This document shows, in pieces, positions 35,560-48,342 of a stretch of DNA of 64,000 bases. Positions within the stretch are counted from its first letter, which is position 1, and every line of letters begins with the position of its first letter. Below the pieces are notes generated by a model. It worked only from the letters and a program-made list of their open reading frames with translations. It had not been told where the DNA came from and did not search any database. The stretch comes from Bolinopsis microptera (lineage: Eukaryota; Ctenophora; Tentaculata; Lobata; Bolinopsidae): assembly GCF_026151205.1 (NCBI RefSeq), contig NC_087078.1, forward strand, positions 18,367,118 through 18,431,117. Reading direction: 5' to 3'. The position numbers and the translations under genes were made by a program.

Positions 35560-38500
35560 TAGTTAGGGAGGATATGTCAGGAATATCAATGGCGTGGGAT
35601 TAGTTTAGTAAAAGCAATTTGACTTCAAGAATCACTAGTTGGAAGCCTAAACTAAAGGATTTTTATAGGTGGCAATTTTTATTTTGGCGGGAACACCCAT
35701 ATACGGGCCACGCCCTTTTTCAGGGTTTCGCGGTCACTCGAATTTTTGTATTTCAGCCCAGGAAGGTCTTAAAGACTATTCCGATACACCAAAATCTGCC
35801 TAATAGCCACATACAACTTATGAAGCAACATATACCTTAAAATGCTTCGTTTCGGAAATATGGCCGAAAAACGGTTTTTGGCTTGACGCAGTTCATAATT
35901 TCCGTGATTTTTGGCATTTCCACCTAGGAAGGTCGTAGAGACTATTCTGATACACTAAAATGTACATAATGGCCACATTTATATACAACTTATAAAGCAA
36001 CATATACCCTAAAAGACTTATTTTCGGAAATGTGGCTGAAAAACGGATTTTTGCCGAGCGAACAATGACAATATTCACAAATGGGCTATTGGACTGTTAA
36101 CTAGAAAGGTCTTAAAGACTCATGAGCAACACAACATTTGTCACAAGATGTAAGATGACTCACTTTGTGTCCAAAAACACCTACAAAAATTGGAGAATGA
36201 TCTACTTTATTGGGCATCTCTCTTAATGGGCCAGGCCAGCAGCATATTTTTGTCTTACGAAAGGGCAATTTTTCAAAATTACTGTTTCTTCAGTAAAGTT
36301 CAATGGGTCAGTTGCTAACAGCAAATTGTTCGCAATTGCCGACTCATGCACATCATATACTCAAAAACGCTCACTTTAGGAGTCGTTAATAAATAACTAC
36401 TACATGATTTGTGAAAACTCCAACAATTTTTCCTTGGCACCAATTTAAATAAAATGTGTGACGTGCCAGACCAAAATTCAACTTCAAATTTTTATTTATT
36501 CATGCCATGAAACCATGATATATGTGCCAAGAATACCGGACCTAAAATAAATCGGCACTAGATCCGGGCCAGATTGTTGCTTGACCGCTGACCAGTACCC
36601 CACTTTATAATTATGATTGATTTCGCTGCCTCGACCAATATTGGTCTGTAATTCCTGGATTGAGATCTGTTGGCCGCAGTTTAATTTAGCTAATTTCCTA
36701 TAATACCGCAGTGGTTTGGTTCCCACTTCAGAATGACCCCATATTCTTTTTTTTAGTCGCATAGATTTTCCCATCGTATGATAATGTGTGTCATTCCCTC
36801 GTTTTTTAATCAAGTGGTGACTGGCTATTTCTTCTGTTATTTCAGCTGTGAGCTGCCTCGAGATCTTATCTGGGGCATGGGCACAAATACTAGAACATTG
36901 GAACTGTAATTCTAGAACCTCAGATTAAGGTTACTTGGCAGAATAGCATTAGCAGGGTTCGAGATTTGACTGAGGACATTCAGGTAACATACCAGGTTCA
37001 TATTACCAGTTGAGGTGAATCTTAATTTCGGCATGCAATGCCTTATAAGTTATAAGCTTATAGTAGGATCACGGGGTTTATATAATAGAAGGTCTCAAGA
37101 TGCTGATTTAGCTATTTAGGTTTCACATGTGAAATTTTTCCAGCTTTGGGTAAAGTGGATTTTAGAGCGGGGAGGGGTCTAAATGACCAAAATCTGAACG
37201 ATCTCTTACTGACGGGACACTACGGGACAAGGGACGGATCTCGGGCCTAATAGCTGTTTTTTAATGAGAGGCTGTAGTCTGGACCTAGATGGTCAACGTG
37301 AGGATAGCATGAGGATTTAGGATGCTCTGCCTGCCTTTCGTGGGGTCTTGTAACCCCGAAAGCTGGTATATCTTATCTAAATTAACCTTGGTTACATCCC
37401 GTTTCGAATATATAATTAGATTTATAGGTCCAATATCAAGCAAAAGTCTGATCTACGGTACTGATGTTACACTTACATGATCTATGACGCGAGGATCTCC
37501 GAAGTCCGATCTTAAAGTTGGATCTCAGAGCCAAAAAGAGGAACCTAAGCCTTGGTTCTTCTCTTTGAGAGTCAAACAAGAAATTCGGTGTTATCAACTC
37601 AAACTCGGATTTGTAGCACAATTGAAAAACCAAAGAACAAAAATCTTAATGAATTTCCCGACATCCTAAAATTAATATCAGGTCGTATTCGATTCAGTGG
37701 CCCAAACTCCAGTAGGTTACAAGACTTAAGTACAAGTCGAGGAACACTTTGATTAAGAATGATCCTTGTCTAGTTGGAGTTTTCGCATATCATGCAGTAG
37801 TTATCTACTAATCACTCCTAAACTGAGCGTTTTAGAGTCGAATATCGAACCCTGCCATTCGGCCAAGTAATCTTAATCTGAAGTTCTAGAATTACAGTTC
37901 TAATGTTCTAGTACTAATGTATTGTGCCCTAGATAAGATCTCGAGGCAGCTGTAATAAAAAAGAGCTAGCCAGTAACCACTTGATTAAAAAACGAAGGAA
38001 TGACACACATTAAGACATTATCATACAATGGGAAAATCTATGCAAACCAAACCACTGCGGTATTACTATTATGGTAAATGAGCTAAATTAAACTGCAGCC
38101 AACAGATCTCAATCCAGGGATTACAGACCAATATTGGTCGAGGCAGTGAAGTCAATTATAATTATAAAGTGGGGTACTGGTCAGTGGTCAAGCGACAATC
38201 TGGCCCGGATCCAGTGCCGAGTTATTTTAGGTCCCGTATTCTTAGTACATATAATGGTTTCATGGAATGAATAAATCAAAAGTTGAATTTTGGTCATTAC
38301 ATTTTGGCTAAATTGGTGCCAAGGAAAAATTGTTGGAGTTTTCACAAATCATGTAGTAGTTATTTATTAATGACTCCTAAAGTGAGCGTTTTTGAGTATA
38401 GTATGATGTGCAGGAGTCGGTAATTGCGAACAATTTGCTGTTAGCAACTGACCCATTCACCTTTACTAAAGAAACCGTAATTTTGAAAAATTGCCCTTTC

Positions 38501-39184
38501 GTAAGACACAAATATGCTGCTGGCCTGGCCCATTATGAGAGATGCCCAATAAAGTAGATCAATCTCCAATTTTTGTAGGTTTTTCTGGAAGAAAGTGAGT
38601 AATCTTACAAATGTTGTGTTGCTCATGAGTCTTTAAGACCTTTCTAGTTAACAGTCCAATAGCCCATTTGTGAATATTGTCATTGTTCGCTCGGCAAAAA
38701 TCCGTTTTTCAGCCACATTTCCGAAAATAAGTCTTTTAGGGTATATGTTGCTTTATAAGTTGTATATAAATGTGGCCATTATGTACATTTTAGTGTATCA
38801 GAATAGTCTCTACGACCTTCCTAGGCGGAAATGCCAAAAATCACGGAAATTATGAACTGCGTCAAGCCAAAAACCGTTTTTCGGCCATATTTCCGAAACG
38901 AAGCATTTTAAGGTATATGTTGCTTCATAAGTTGTATATAAATGTGGCTATTAGGCACATTTTGGTGTATCGGAATAGTCTTTAAGACCTTCCTGGGCTG
39001 AAATACAAAAATTCGAGTGACCGCGAAACCCTGAAAAAGGGCGTGGCCCGTATATGGGTGTTCCCGCCAAAATAAAAATTGCCACCTATAAAAATCCTTT
39101 AGTTTAGGCTTCCAACTAGTGATTCTTGAAGTCAAATTGCTTTTACTAAACTAATCCCACGCCATTACATACCCTCCCTAACTA
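35560..39184. mobile_element. 3.6-kb fold-back element with inverted arms of about 1.4 kb
   Basis: Left arm about 35560-36965, right arm about 37838-39184, spacer about 870 bp. The outer ends read TAGTTAGGGAGGATATGT and ACATACCCTCCCTAACTA. The arms differ by scattered substitutions and small indels. Within each arm a roughly 166-bp module (AGGAAGGTCTTAAAGACTAT; starts about 35761, 35927 and 36103 on the left) is repeated. A further stretch, GTTTTCGCATATCATGCAGT at about 37780, is a diverged copy of sequence at about 38335 within the right arm. Short frames in the arms match each other (for example one starting MTSRITSWKPKLKDFY) but show no transposase signature. No coding sequence was recognised in the spacer. 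A non-autonomous long-TIR or fold-back transposon is likely. Confidence 0.8.
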
Positions 39185-39356
39185 CACCGGCAAGTGTGGA
39201 TCCGACCAGCTCCTTGACAGAGGTCCGGATTTACGTACAACCAACGAAAGGTTGTTTTTAAAACTTTGTTTTGATTCGTCGCATCATCCCATGGAAGCAA
39301 TTGATCTAGATTGGGTGGAACTGTCGGGCAGAACTGTCAGTAGTTACATATAATGA

Positions 39357-39401
39357 GATTTTAGTGACGATGTTGTTTATTATACGATCGTCACTAAAAT
39401 C
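39357..39401. repeat. Hairpin GATTTTAGTGACGAT / ATCGTCACTAAAATC
   Basis: 15-base perfect arms around an AT-rich loop, about 170 bp right of the fold-back element. Confidence 0.6.
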
Positions 39402-40007
39402 TATCTTTGGATTGACCGCTGATTTTGGCAGCCAGTTGAATTGCAAAACCTTTTACTCTTTAACATATCATAACCTCAACTAAAATACTTACTTGTCTGT
39501 CTTTTCGGCTATATTTATGAAATTATATCAATATCTATCGTAACTGTGTTACTTCAACTTGCGCGTAACCATGGCAATTGGTTACGTGGTGTGTTACTCT
39601 GATTATGGCTCATCATGTTTGTTATTAATGCTGCTTATTTCGTTTTTAATGTTTTCAAAACTTTGTTTAACCCTTTCCCTATCATTTTAGCTAAGTTCTA
39701 TCTCTCCCAGCTCCCTCGTCGAGATACTTCTTTTTGTCAACTGTGACGGGCCCGCTCAAGGTAAAATATTCACTATCACAATATTAAGTTTGCTATAAAA
39801 TTTGCAGATCAGCTTGCGAGAGCCACAAACAGTGTTTTTAATGAAATATGTCTATAACTTGGGAGTAAAAGGCCACTGAAATATCGTATCGTCTAACCTG
39901 AACAAGCGATCAGTTTGGAAAGAAAAACCGTTTGATTCATTCTGTCTTCTGATTGGCTGAAAACTGTATACTACATTTTTTATCTTTTTACAACCCCCCA
40001 TTTACAG

Positions 40008-41867
40008 ATGGCCGCGGAGAGAGCAGTAAAGACAGAAGCTGAAGAGGACGATATAGAAGCAGGAGGGTCATTACGTATGGAATAAGTGAATCTGACGATG
40101 AGAAAAAAAGCTGCTGAAGTTTTTGGTGAGAAATTAAACGAGAAATCTGTCGTACGTGCGATTACTCGATAGTCGATAAGTTACCAAACTTTTCTGGCTT
40201 GATTAGACGATATTTTCTGACAATCTTGGATATTATTACAGCCTAGCTGTTATACTTTTAGTTTAATACCATCCTCTAACCCCTCTATTGAAAACTGATA
40301 GAGTTATTTCAATTTTAATAAAGTCATAATTTTGGCTAGTATTCCGAACCGAGATATTATGTGCAATTTTCCCAATTTTTTTCATAGAGGTCTTTTTATT
40401 TAGTATTCACTATATTCAACGAACACTGAGGTATATCTTTCACATAGAGTTAGTCTCATTAAAAAATATTGAAGTTTGATCGAATTTAGGCAAAAGCAAA
40501 TTTGGGCAAAATCGTATGCCCAAATGTGGGCATATTTTTTAAAGCTCATAACTCAGCCAATTTTTGACCAATTTGGATGTAAATCCATGTACTAGTCCTA
40601 AAACAGGCTTATCTTGCGAATCTAAGCGAAAAATATAGTTCATCATGTAAATCTTAACGAAGAATATAAATATTCTAATTGTAGGTATATTAAAGTATAT
40701 CATAATTAAAATATAGGATTTTTCCGATTTTGACCCGGGGATATACTTTATATTGCTGACCTTGTATTGTCCTTCCAAAAGATACACAGCACCATCGGCC
40801 AGCCAGTCGCCAGATACTGTAATATTAATAAAACGGAATAATGGCATATTATCTTCTTAGATGACACTTACAACTCCTCCGTACACACGGCTACACTCAG
40901 ATCTGTACACACCGCTCCCATTTGACATTACACATTCCACTGTAATTAGTGTTATTGTAAGAATAAGTTTCAAATGTGTGGTAGCTGGCACGTGCGCGCG
41001 GCTCTAGTCATGCCATAATTTTATAGTCACGCACAAATTCATTCATAAAATGTATCCGAAAGTTTTATATAAACCACACTCACTTCAGCATATATTTCTA
41101 TATTTTACCGCGCTCTCGGGCGTGCCGATCAGCCGATGGGGTAGGGCGGGGGTTTCAAATCATCAAATGATTTAGATTACGCTAGTGTTATTATGACACA
41201 TAACAATAGCTATACTATCTGTAAAATTGATAACGTAGTGGGGGTGGGGAGGTGTAAGAATTGGCCAATAGTGATAACCTAATTACGTAATATGTGAACT
41301 GTCCCTAAATCATTCGACACAATACCGTATCAATAACTATTATTTAAGTACGTTACGTGAATTGTCGCGTACAGACGGTAAAGTGATCGACCCTTTAGAC
41401 TTAGTTACGCTACCACCTCTATCACCCCTTCAATCGCTCACCCCTACTAAGAGAAAGAAAACTTCGCCGGTTGAAGACGGTAGTTGATATTTGGGTTACA
41501 ATGTTTTATTTTTTCTTCACTTACTGGTAATTTCCGTCAAAAATTTAAAAAGAATGTTCACTGTTAAGGACACAGTTTATTTTACATCCCAAACGTGTTG
41601 GGAATTTTCAAGATACCACATTCCATATGACACGTAACATGGATCATTCAACGTCAATTAATACAGCCACGCACTTATCCCATGAATTTGTGGTTATGTT
41701 TGTTTGTATATTACATAACCACTTTATATTACGTAATCAATCACTTTTCCGACAATTTGTACCCATGCAACTCATCCCATGTAACTGGAATATTATAAGA
41801 CTTAGCTTATAAATTCTAAATAGATTTCTAAACGCACGCCTATTTTTCAGGAGGTGATCTACAATAA
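40008..41867 (+). CDS. Small unrecognised spliced gene (three exons, C-terminal part or whole)
   Basis: Exons 40008-40074, 41375-41479 and 41851-41867 have good acceptors (TTTACAG, CGCGTACAG, TATTTTTCAG). Donors are GTATGG and GTAGTT, and both junction phases agree. The product reads MAAERAVKTEAEEDDIEAGG, SLHGKVIDPLDLVTLPPLSP, then LTPTKRKKTSPVEDGGDLQ and a stop at 41865-41867. It is acidic, then Pro/Leu-rich, then has a basic TKRKK cluster that could be a nuclear localisation signal. If the ATG at 40008 is the start the protein is 62 residues. An upstream exon ending AAG at about 39760 (LPAPSSRYFFLSTVTGPLK, phase 0) would extend it. I do not recognise it. A 255-bp repeat (40750-41004) lies in the first intron. 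Confidence 0.45.
40750..41004. repeat. Duplicated segment shared with 33292-33553
   Basis: Second copy of the TATATTGCTGACCTTGTATT..GCGCGCGGCTC segment, about 7.5 kb from the first. Here it lacks the LINE fragment on its left. Confidence 0.85.
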
Positions 41868-42369
41868 TGAAAGATGATCTATTTCTAGCCAGAAATTTGC
41901 GGAGTTCAATCGTCTTGATATCAGTCTTGGCTGCAGTTGTATCTCTAAAAATCAGGTATACACTATACATTATTTTAAAATAAAACTATCCTTCCTGGCT
42001 TAAACCCTGGTTGTTAAAACTAAAAGCCGCCTTGCATATTCATCTTTGATTAGAAATGAATCAGATTTGTTAATTTGGTAATTTCATGATAGAAGTTGAA
42101 CATTTTCCCCTCATTTTCACACGTAGTAGCTTATTTTCTTTCCCTCAGTGACGGTTTGAGGAGACACTGCATCTCACTGCTCAGTGGAGACACGGGGATA
42201 TGAAGCAGTTTTCCCTCTCAAAGTCCACTGAACGTTGTCACAGTCCGATCAGAGTAAGCAGCAAAGATAAAAAGAGACTTTACCTCTGATGTCAGACAGA
42301 TAAATTTTGTCGAAAACAGACCTCGGAGGGTTTAGTAAAGTAAACAGACTGGCTATGGTCCTAGTACAA

Positions 42370-43300
42370 GAGGAGGAGAACAAGATACTCGCAATCTGTA
42401 CGACTAGTTACTCTTCAGTCTAAAAGGACTAGGACGAAGCAGACAAAGTGAAGAAGATTCTCGACGACCGGACTTAGCAGATAAAATAATAGCCGTTGGA
42501 TTTGATACGACATCATCCAATACTGGAGTTCACAAAAGAGCATGTACTTCTCTTCAGCAGGTCCTCAATCGACAGATCCTCTGGATAGCCTGCAGACATC
42601 ACGTCCTGAAGGCGGAGCTTGTAAGAGGATCTGCCTCCAAGCAACTGTTCGGTGACACAATATCACTCGAAGTAACCCTCTTCAAGATCATGAAGACCTC
42701 CTGGGAAGATCTCGATTCTCGATCTGCAGAACATCGTCCTTCCCGATATCTCTACGCGCTAAAAGAACGACGTAGGAGATATTCTATCCTTTATTAATCA
42801 CATCCGTCAACTCAACAACCAGCCCAGAACATTACAAGGAATTCCTAGAGCTTGCTAAACTAATCCATAGAGAAAGCATAGATATGAAGAAAGGATACGT
42901 CTTCCAGATACAAAGACCTGGAGCTGACCACCATGCCAGATGGATGGCTAAGTCCATCTACATTCTACATTATGAAGATGGCTTTTCTTCACTAGATACC
43001 AATTCACTGTACAAAGAAGAGAAACGTGCAGAAGATGGCTCACTTTGTTGTCTTCGTTTATTTGAGAGCTTGGTTCAGCGCTCCTTTCCTTGAATCTACA
43101 GCCTCCGCCGACACCCGTTTGTTACAGAGTCTTCAAAGGTACAAGAGTGTGGACATAGTATCAGCCATCACCACGGCAGTCCTGAAGAGGCAAACATGGA
43201 CCTGACTGAAAAGCTCGTCCCACAATCCTTGTTTGATAAAGACCTACCTCTAGAGCGACGAGCTCTCCTTGCAGCAAGAATAGGCCAACAAACTCTTTGA
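42370..43300 (+). pseudogene. Decayed mobile-element protein, FDTTSSNTG family, C-terminal half
   Basis: A broken reading with frameshifts and stops. Recognisable blocks in order are LADKIIAVGFDTTSSNTG, QILWIACRHHVLKAEL, then (new frame, 42884 on) FQIQRPGADHHARWMAKSIY, then YLRAWFSAPFLESTASADTR, EKLVPQSLFDKDLPLERRAL and a stop. These blocks occur in a widespread, poorly described family of repeat-borne proteins in cnidarians and arthropods (from memory). They look like the catalytic half of a transposase (Asp-Thr-Thr then RHH), though that role is inference. An N-terminal half of what looks like the same family lies at 61312-61809. Confidence 0.6.
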
Positions 43301-45949
43301 GCCTTGAACGTAAAATTATCTTAATTGATAACAAATTATTTGGATATATTTTCCTTTTATGAACCTCTTTATAATGACCAGATAGTATGACCAAATAAGG
43401 ATGTTGGTATAATTTGTCGTAGTCGTACGGGTAAGGGTTTTCAACATACGTTCTACACTCTAATTTGGGTTTAGATTTTTAATAGTCTCTAAGGACTACT
43501 TGAAGTAGTACGTGTTAAAGTAGGCTACGTGCAGTTGGTCGAGTACTGAGTGATCAATCATCTTCACATGTTTACTGTTTCAGTTTAGTGTAGACCTTGT
43601 TGTAGAAACTCAGTACGGTGCTCCGCAGTTAATGTCATTCTGTATCATACGAAAATGCATAGCTAGCATGAGGTATGATAATCCCTCGTATCGGAATCTT
43701 TTACATATCTAATCGATTGAGTACCTGGGGACCCCGTTTTAGGTTTTCATACACGTATCAGTCATGAATCAAGCATATTTACTAAAATCTAATATTAATA
43801 TAACTACTGTGTTTGAGAACTCAAAGCCCGGGGTCCCCGGGTAAGTTTAAAGCTGAAAATATTCTGAGTGATTTGTGTATTTGGTAATGGTACTGGCTAT
43901 AGCACTGACAACTGTGCACTCTCGTGAATAGCTATTTGTCAATAGTTTACGAATGACTCCATTATTAACCGTTCTCTTTAAATTATGTAATAAAATTATT
44001 AGAATATGATCTTTAAATTATGTAATAAAATGATTAAAATATGAAAGTTGACATAAATTCTGTGATATGTCTACCACCTTTTTCCACTTGATTGTATTAA
44101 CCTTTAGACCTCCGGCTTTTGTGTTCTTTAACACGATTGATATATAATATGGTGGAATGACATTGGTCGCGTTTTTGGTGTGGAATGCTAGGCGAGTTGT
44201 CGTGTGATCATTAACAATTAAGTAATAGTAATACTAGTTATACCATCATGAAACCTTTGATCCGTCAAAGTTCGGGATTGCAATTGCAAATTGACCAAAC
44301 CAAATGAGAAACTTCATAAAGTATCATCACGCTACCGCACTTGTAACTTACAAAATGTCGCTTGTCGGCTTGTTGCCACTCTGTCACATACTGCTTTTAA
44401 AAGGTCTACCGATATGCGATTATCATTACAAAACATATATTTTGCGCGCTCAGCATTCCACGCGCAAAAACGCGCCCGTCCGAGAGACCTGCGCGTATTA
44501 GAGGGTTCAGTCTCACCAGGCTATGTTAATGAACATAATAGCCTGGGGTCCTCAGGTAACCCTAACCGTAACCCGAGCCCTAAACAATCGAATTCATGTT
44601 TTACTAGCCTGTCACGTGACCAAAACGGTTTTTTGCCCATAACTCTCCAGGGAAGCATTTTTACCCTACGTCATGGGGGGTGATTCGGAATCAGCGTCCA
44701 AAAATACACCGATCCAGATCAATTTCATACCCAAAGGGCCATTTCACAAGAATTTTCTTAAAATTTGGGCGAGCGATTTAGTAGGAGCGAAATTTTTGAT
44801 ACAAGCCTCTAAACATTTTTTGATTTCGAATATTTCGGATCTCAATAATTTGTCAAAAATTTTTAGGTTTATTTAACCTACTAGGACGCGCGCCGAGTTA
44901 ACTGGGCCGCGCTCAGCCTGTCATTCCGCCGAATCTCTATTCGGTATTAATGTTTTTGTTTATGTTTTCGGTTTATTATTTTTATGAACATAATAGCCTG
45001 AGGTCCCCAGGTAAGCGCCGAGTTGGAACAAATATTTGACGAGTATCACCCGTTAATCAAAAATATACGACATCAATTTAAAACTATTATATGCTATTTT
45101 TTTATTTATTTATTTGTTCAGAATTTTTATTTTAAAATGTAAAACAAAAATTAAAATTATTTTAAATTAAATCGTGCTATAAAAGTTTATAGTTTATAGC
45201 CCAGACGTTAATAAATTTCGCGCGAAAAAGGGTTACAACGTGTATCAAAATGAAACTAGTGAGTTTTCAACGTGAAGTTTACTGGTACGTAGAGTACAGG
45301 GTCAAATATAACGGCCCATGTATCTAAAAATCTGATGGATAGGAAGCGGGATTGCTTTAACAAGAGCCCTCTCGTTTGCAGTAGCACGCGACCTCCGAAG
45401 GGGACACAAGATGTGATTGTGAAACAAGCGCGTCACTCAGTAAAGTGCTGTACAGGCACTTGGGTCCTTATCCTTGTCACTAATCTCAATTGGATTCGGT
45501 TTACACAAAACATGAACATTTAGACGTACACATTGGTCATTGACACGATATTTATTAGAAAGCAAAAAGTATAAAATAATACGTGCGTGCGCGGCTTGAG
45601 CCGCGCCGCATAAGAACGGATGCGTGCAGGGGCTGGAGTACGCTTGTATGTAGATTAATGAAATGTTGCATTGTAAATATTGAGAATTGACGATATATTA
45701 TGATCTTATAGTGAATTTTACAAAGCTGGCTTTGGATTTAGGTAAGATTATAATTTGTAATTTATTTAAAAAAACCACGGATAGTTTTAAATTTATTTCT
45801 ATTTGTCGTATAATCATAAACAATTTAATCCTGTTTTCAAGAATGCGCGGCTTTGGCGGCCAGTTATTGACTTATACATTAAATTGAATTTTAAATAGAA
45901 ATGTTAATATATTAAAATTTAAAACTTTCAAAACGGAGGCTTATAAATA
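43301..45949. other. Gene-poor repeat-rich stretch
   Basis: No exon supported. A reversed, diverged piece of the MITE family (TGATTCGGAATCAGCG, CACGTGACC) lies at 44620-44705, and a 115-bp element at 44900-45014. Words such as CATAATAGCCTGGGGTCC recur at about 44530 and 44990. A GC-rich patch at 45580-45640 (GCGCGGCTTGAGCCGCGC) is a short hairpin. Confidence 0.4.
44900..45014 (+). mobile_element. 115-bp element in a duplicated GCGCCGAGTT target
   Basis: Runs from AACTGGGCCGCGCTCAGCC to CCTGAGGTCCCCAGGTAA, flanked on both sides by GCGCCGAGTT (44890-44899 and 45015-45024), a roughly 10-bp target duplication. The sequence it interrupts resembles 27614-27690 (GCGCGCCAAGTTGGA, AGTATCACCCGTTAA), which carries no insert there. 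Confidence 0.65.
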
Positions 45950-47436
45950 CAGGGTGGCCCATAAGTGACTACCCACACGCAACCTCTTAATAACTCACGT
46001 AATTCGTCTCCAAATTGCACCAAAATTTCAGAGATTATAGATATGGGTCAAACTTAGATTTCCTGAAAGTTTCGTAAGCCACGCCCAATTACAGTGAGCG
46101 TGGCGTGACACTCCCTCTTTTTCACTATTGTCTTCATAAAATGAGAACGCTTTAAGCTAAGAACTCAAAATTTTTGGCACACATTTGGCTTGATAATTGA
46201 AAACCTTTCCCAAAGTTTCAAGTTCATTGGTTAAAATATGGCTAAGTTATGACCATTTCAAAACTCATCGGATACGTGATCCGAGCACTCAGTCAGTGAT
46301 CTCGTCACTTGGTTAATGGCCTGTTTGGCTCACATGCACCGCTTGATTGGTTGCAGCCTGCTTATGGGCCGGCCTATACAGCTGACTGCACCTAAAACGC
46401 TATCACACGAATTTATGGTGGTGTCACCATTTCAGGGCTTGTTAGCCCTGCTAGTCACAGGTTCCTTACAATCAATAAAAAGGAATGAACCATCCATTGA
46501 ATCATCGAAAATGGTTCACTATCCTCCCTTTAATGCAGAACAACGATTGTTCGTCTACCTGAAGAAAGAAAATGGGGAGTTCTACCCTCAGATTAAACGA
46601 CAATTTCAGATGAAATTCAACCGACCACCCCCTTCTTGGAAAAGCTGCTTTGACATTCATCACAAGATCAAGTTTACGTTTTCTGCACACGATCGGCGAA
46701 GAGTCGGCAGAAGACGAACTGCAAGGACTGTAGAAAACATCACGATGGTTGTTGGTGACGTGATGGACACACCTAAGATTGGCACCCGGAAACGAGCTCC
46801 TGCCTTAGACATCAGCAGAACCCTTCAGCGAATCCTAAAGCAAGACCTTTCTAACCGGGCCTACCGAATCACAAAGAAACACAAACTTTTGGACCGTGAT
46901 TTCCAATCGAGGATAGATTTCGCCAACACATTCCTGTCCAAGCAGAATGTGGATCCCTACTTTGAGGACGAAATCTGGTACAGCGACAAGGCCATATAAA
47001 CGGATATGTCAACTCCCAGAATGCAATTCACTGGGGCTCTACTAGACCGGATGAAGTGGTGGAGAGAACGGCTTTTCCTGAAAAGGTCACGACCTGGTTT
47101 TTATCCTAAAAATTTGTGTTTCCCTTTCTAGCAAAGTCATCATCGGTATCCAATCAAAGCCTAATGAACCTCATTAATACACGCTAACGCCTTACTCTTG
47201 ATCAGATTGGGTGAATTTTGAGTTCTTAGCTTAAAGCGTTCTCATTTTATGAAGACAATAGTGAAAAAGAGGGAGTGTCACGCCACGCCCACTGTAATTG
47301 GGCGTGGCTTACGAAACTTTCAGGAAATCTAAGTTTGACCCATATCTATAATCTCTGAAATTTTGGTGCAATTTGGAGACGAATTACGTGAGTTATTAAG
47401 AGGTTGCGTGTGGGTAGTCACTTATGGGCCACCCTG
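45950..47436 (+). mobile_element. Tc/mariner element with about 225-bp terminal inverted repeats
   Basis: Left end CAGGGTGGCCCATAAGTGAC and right end GTCACTTATGGGCCACCCTG are exact inverses, and homology continues inward about 225 bp on each side. TA flanks both ends (45948-45949 and 47437-47438). The core carries a broken transposase. Long terminal repeats with near-identity suggest recent activity, probably moved by a transposase encoded elsewhere. Confidence 0.9.
46316..47130 (+). pseudogene. Broken Tc/mariner transposase
   Basis: The first frame (46316-46999, 227 residues) includes a helix-turn-helix start at about residue 65 (MVHYPPFNAEQRLFVYLKKE). It continues with RRVGRRRTARTVENI, APALDISRTLQRILKQDL and EDEIWYSDKAI, where the last Asp is the first catalytic Asp of IWxSDEA. 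The usual E after it is K and a frameshift follows immediately. The +1 frame continues INGYVNSQNAIHWGSTRPDE and AFPEKVTTW, then stops. The rest of the DDE domain (second Asp and last Asp/Glu) is deleted. The conserved ATG is probably at 46511 rather than 46316. Confidence 0.75.
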
Positions 47437-47856
47437 TATTATTATATTATGATTGTAAAATAAAGGATAAAATTTTAAATTTGTTTTTTTTTTTAAATTT
47501 AAAAAAAAAATACGCGTGGACACATGGCTATGCGAAGGAGCGGGATCGAGAGGATTATTTTAAATTTTCGAAAAGCAGTCCCTTTTTCAGCTGGATAAAG
47601 ATGCATGCTTCGCAATGAGGTCTCCTATTGAGCTTCTCCTAGACCATGTCTACCTATACTAAGCCAACTGCGGTTTTCCCTCTTCTTTTAAATTAAAATA
47701 TCGGGTTTCTGCTCATGTCCTCTTCTTGTAGCCACACTGTTCACATCCTTCCTATTATATATCCTGTCATCACTCCTGGAGTAATGGATATTGTATGTTT
47801 ATTTCAATAAATATGATAATCAATAAATTAGAATAGAATCTAGTCTTCTTTTCAGC

Positions 47857-48342
47857 TCACTCTTCTGCAACCTCTTCCTCTACATTCTCAACCTCATCAT
47901 TAACTTCCTCATCTTCATCATCAACATCATCACCCCTGTCTTCATCGCTGGTGGTGTGTGCGAGATTTAGGTCCAGTTCGTCAACAGGTATTGCTTTCTC
48001 ATAATACCGTCCTCTGTGTCCTCTCACTGCAATCAAAACTGTTTTAAGTAGCTCAAATCGCAAACGACGTCTAAGATTTGCCATGATGAGGCTTTTGTCC
48101 TGGCTGGTCTTGGCTGCCAGAAGTGTTGTCACTCGTTTAAGGAACATGGTAGCCTGTGGGCCCATACCTCCGGTGGTCGAGAATACAAGGCCACTGCAGG
48201 TTCCTTTTTCGATCTGTACACAGCGGTCTCCATATTTCCTTTCTTTCTCTCTCTCATGCTTCTTGTACATCTTTGCTGGGGTGTTGTGGTTAGCGTTGGA
48301 TTTGGCTCCAGGGTGTAAAACCCTGATATCAAAAAATGCACA
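47857..48342 (-). pseudogene. Retrotransposon polyprotein C-terminal fragment (VFSTTGGMGP)
   Basis: Minus-strand frame reading CAFFDIRVLHPGAKSNANHN, KMYKKHEREKERKYGDRC, then CSGLVFSTTGGMGPQATMFL, KRVTTLLAAKTSQDKSLIM, LLKTVLIAVRGHRG and an acidic tail. The blocks AFFDxRV, HEREKxxxY and VFSTTGGMGP are conserved at the C-terminus of reverse-transcriptase polyproteins common in cnidarian genomes (recalled, not searched). The frame is open from about 48342 to the stop at 47857, but no reverse-transcriptase core lies upstream, so it is 5'-truncated. Confidence 0.65.

Noticed and set aside
44291-44683. 130-residue plus-strand ORF
   Set aside because: It overlaps repeat words shared with several other loci (CATAATAGCCTGGGGTCC, CACGTGACC) and shows no family signal.
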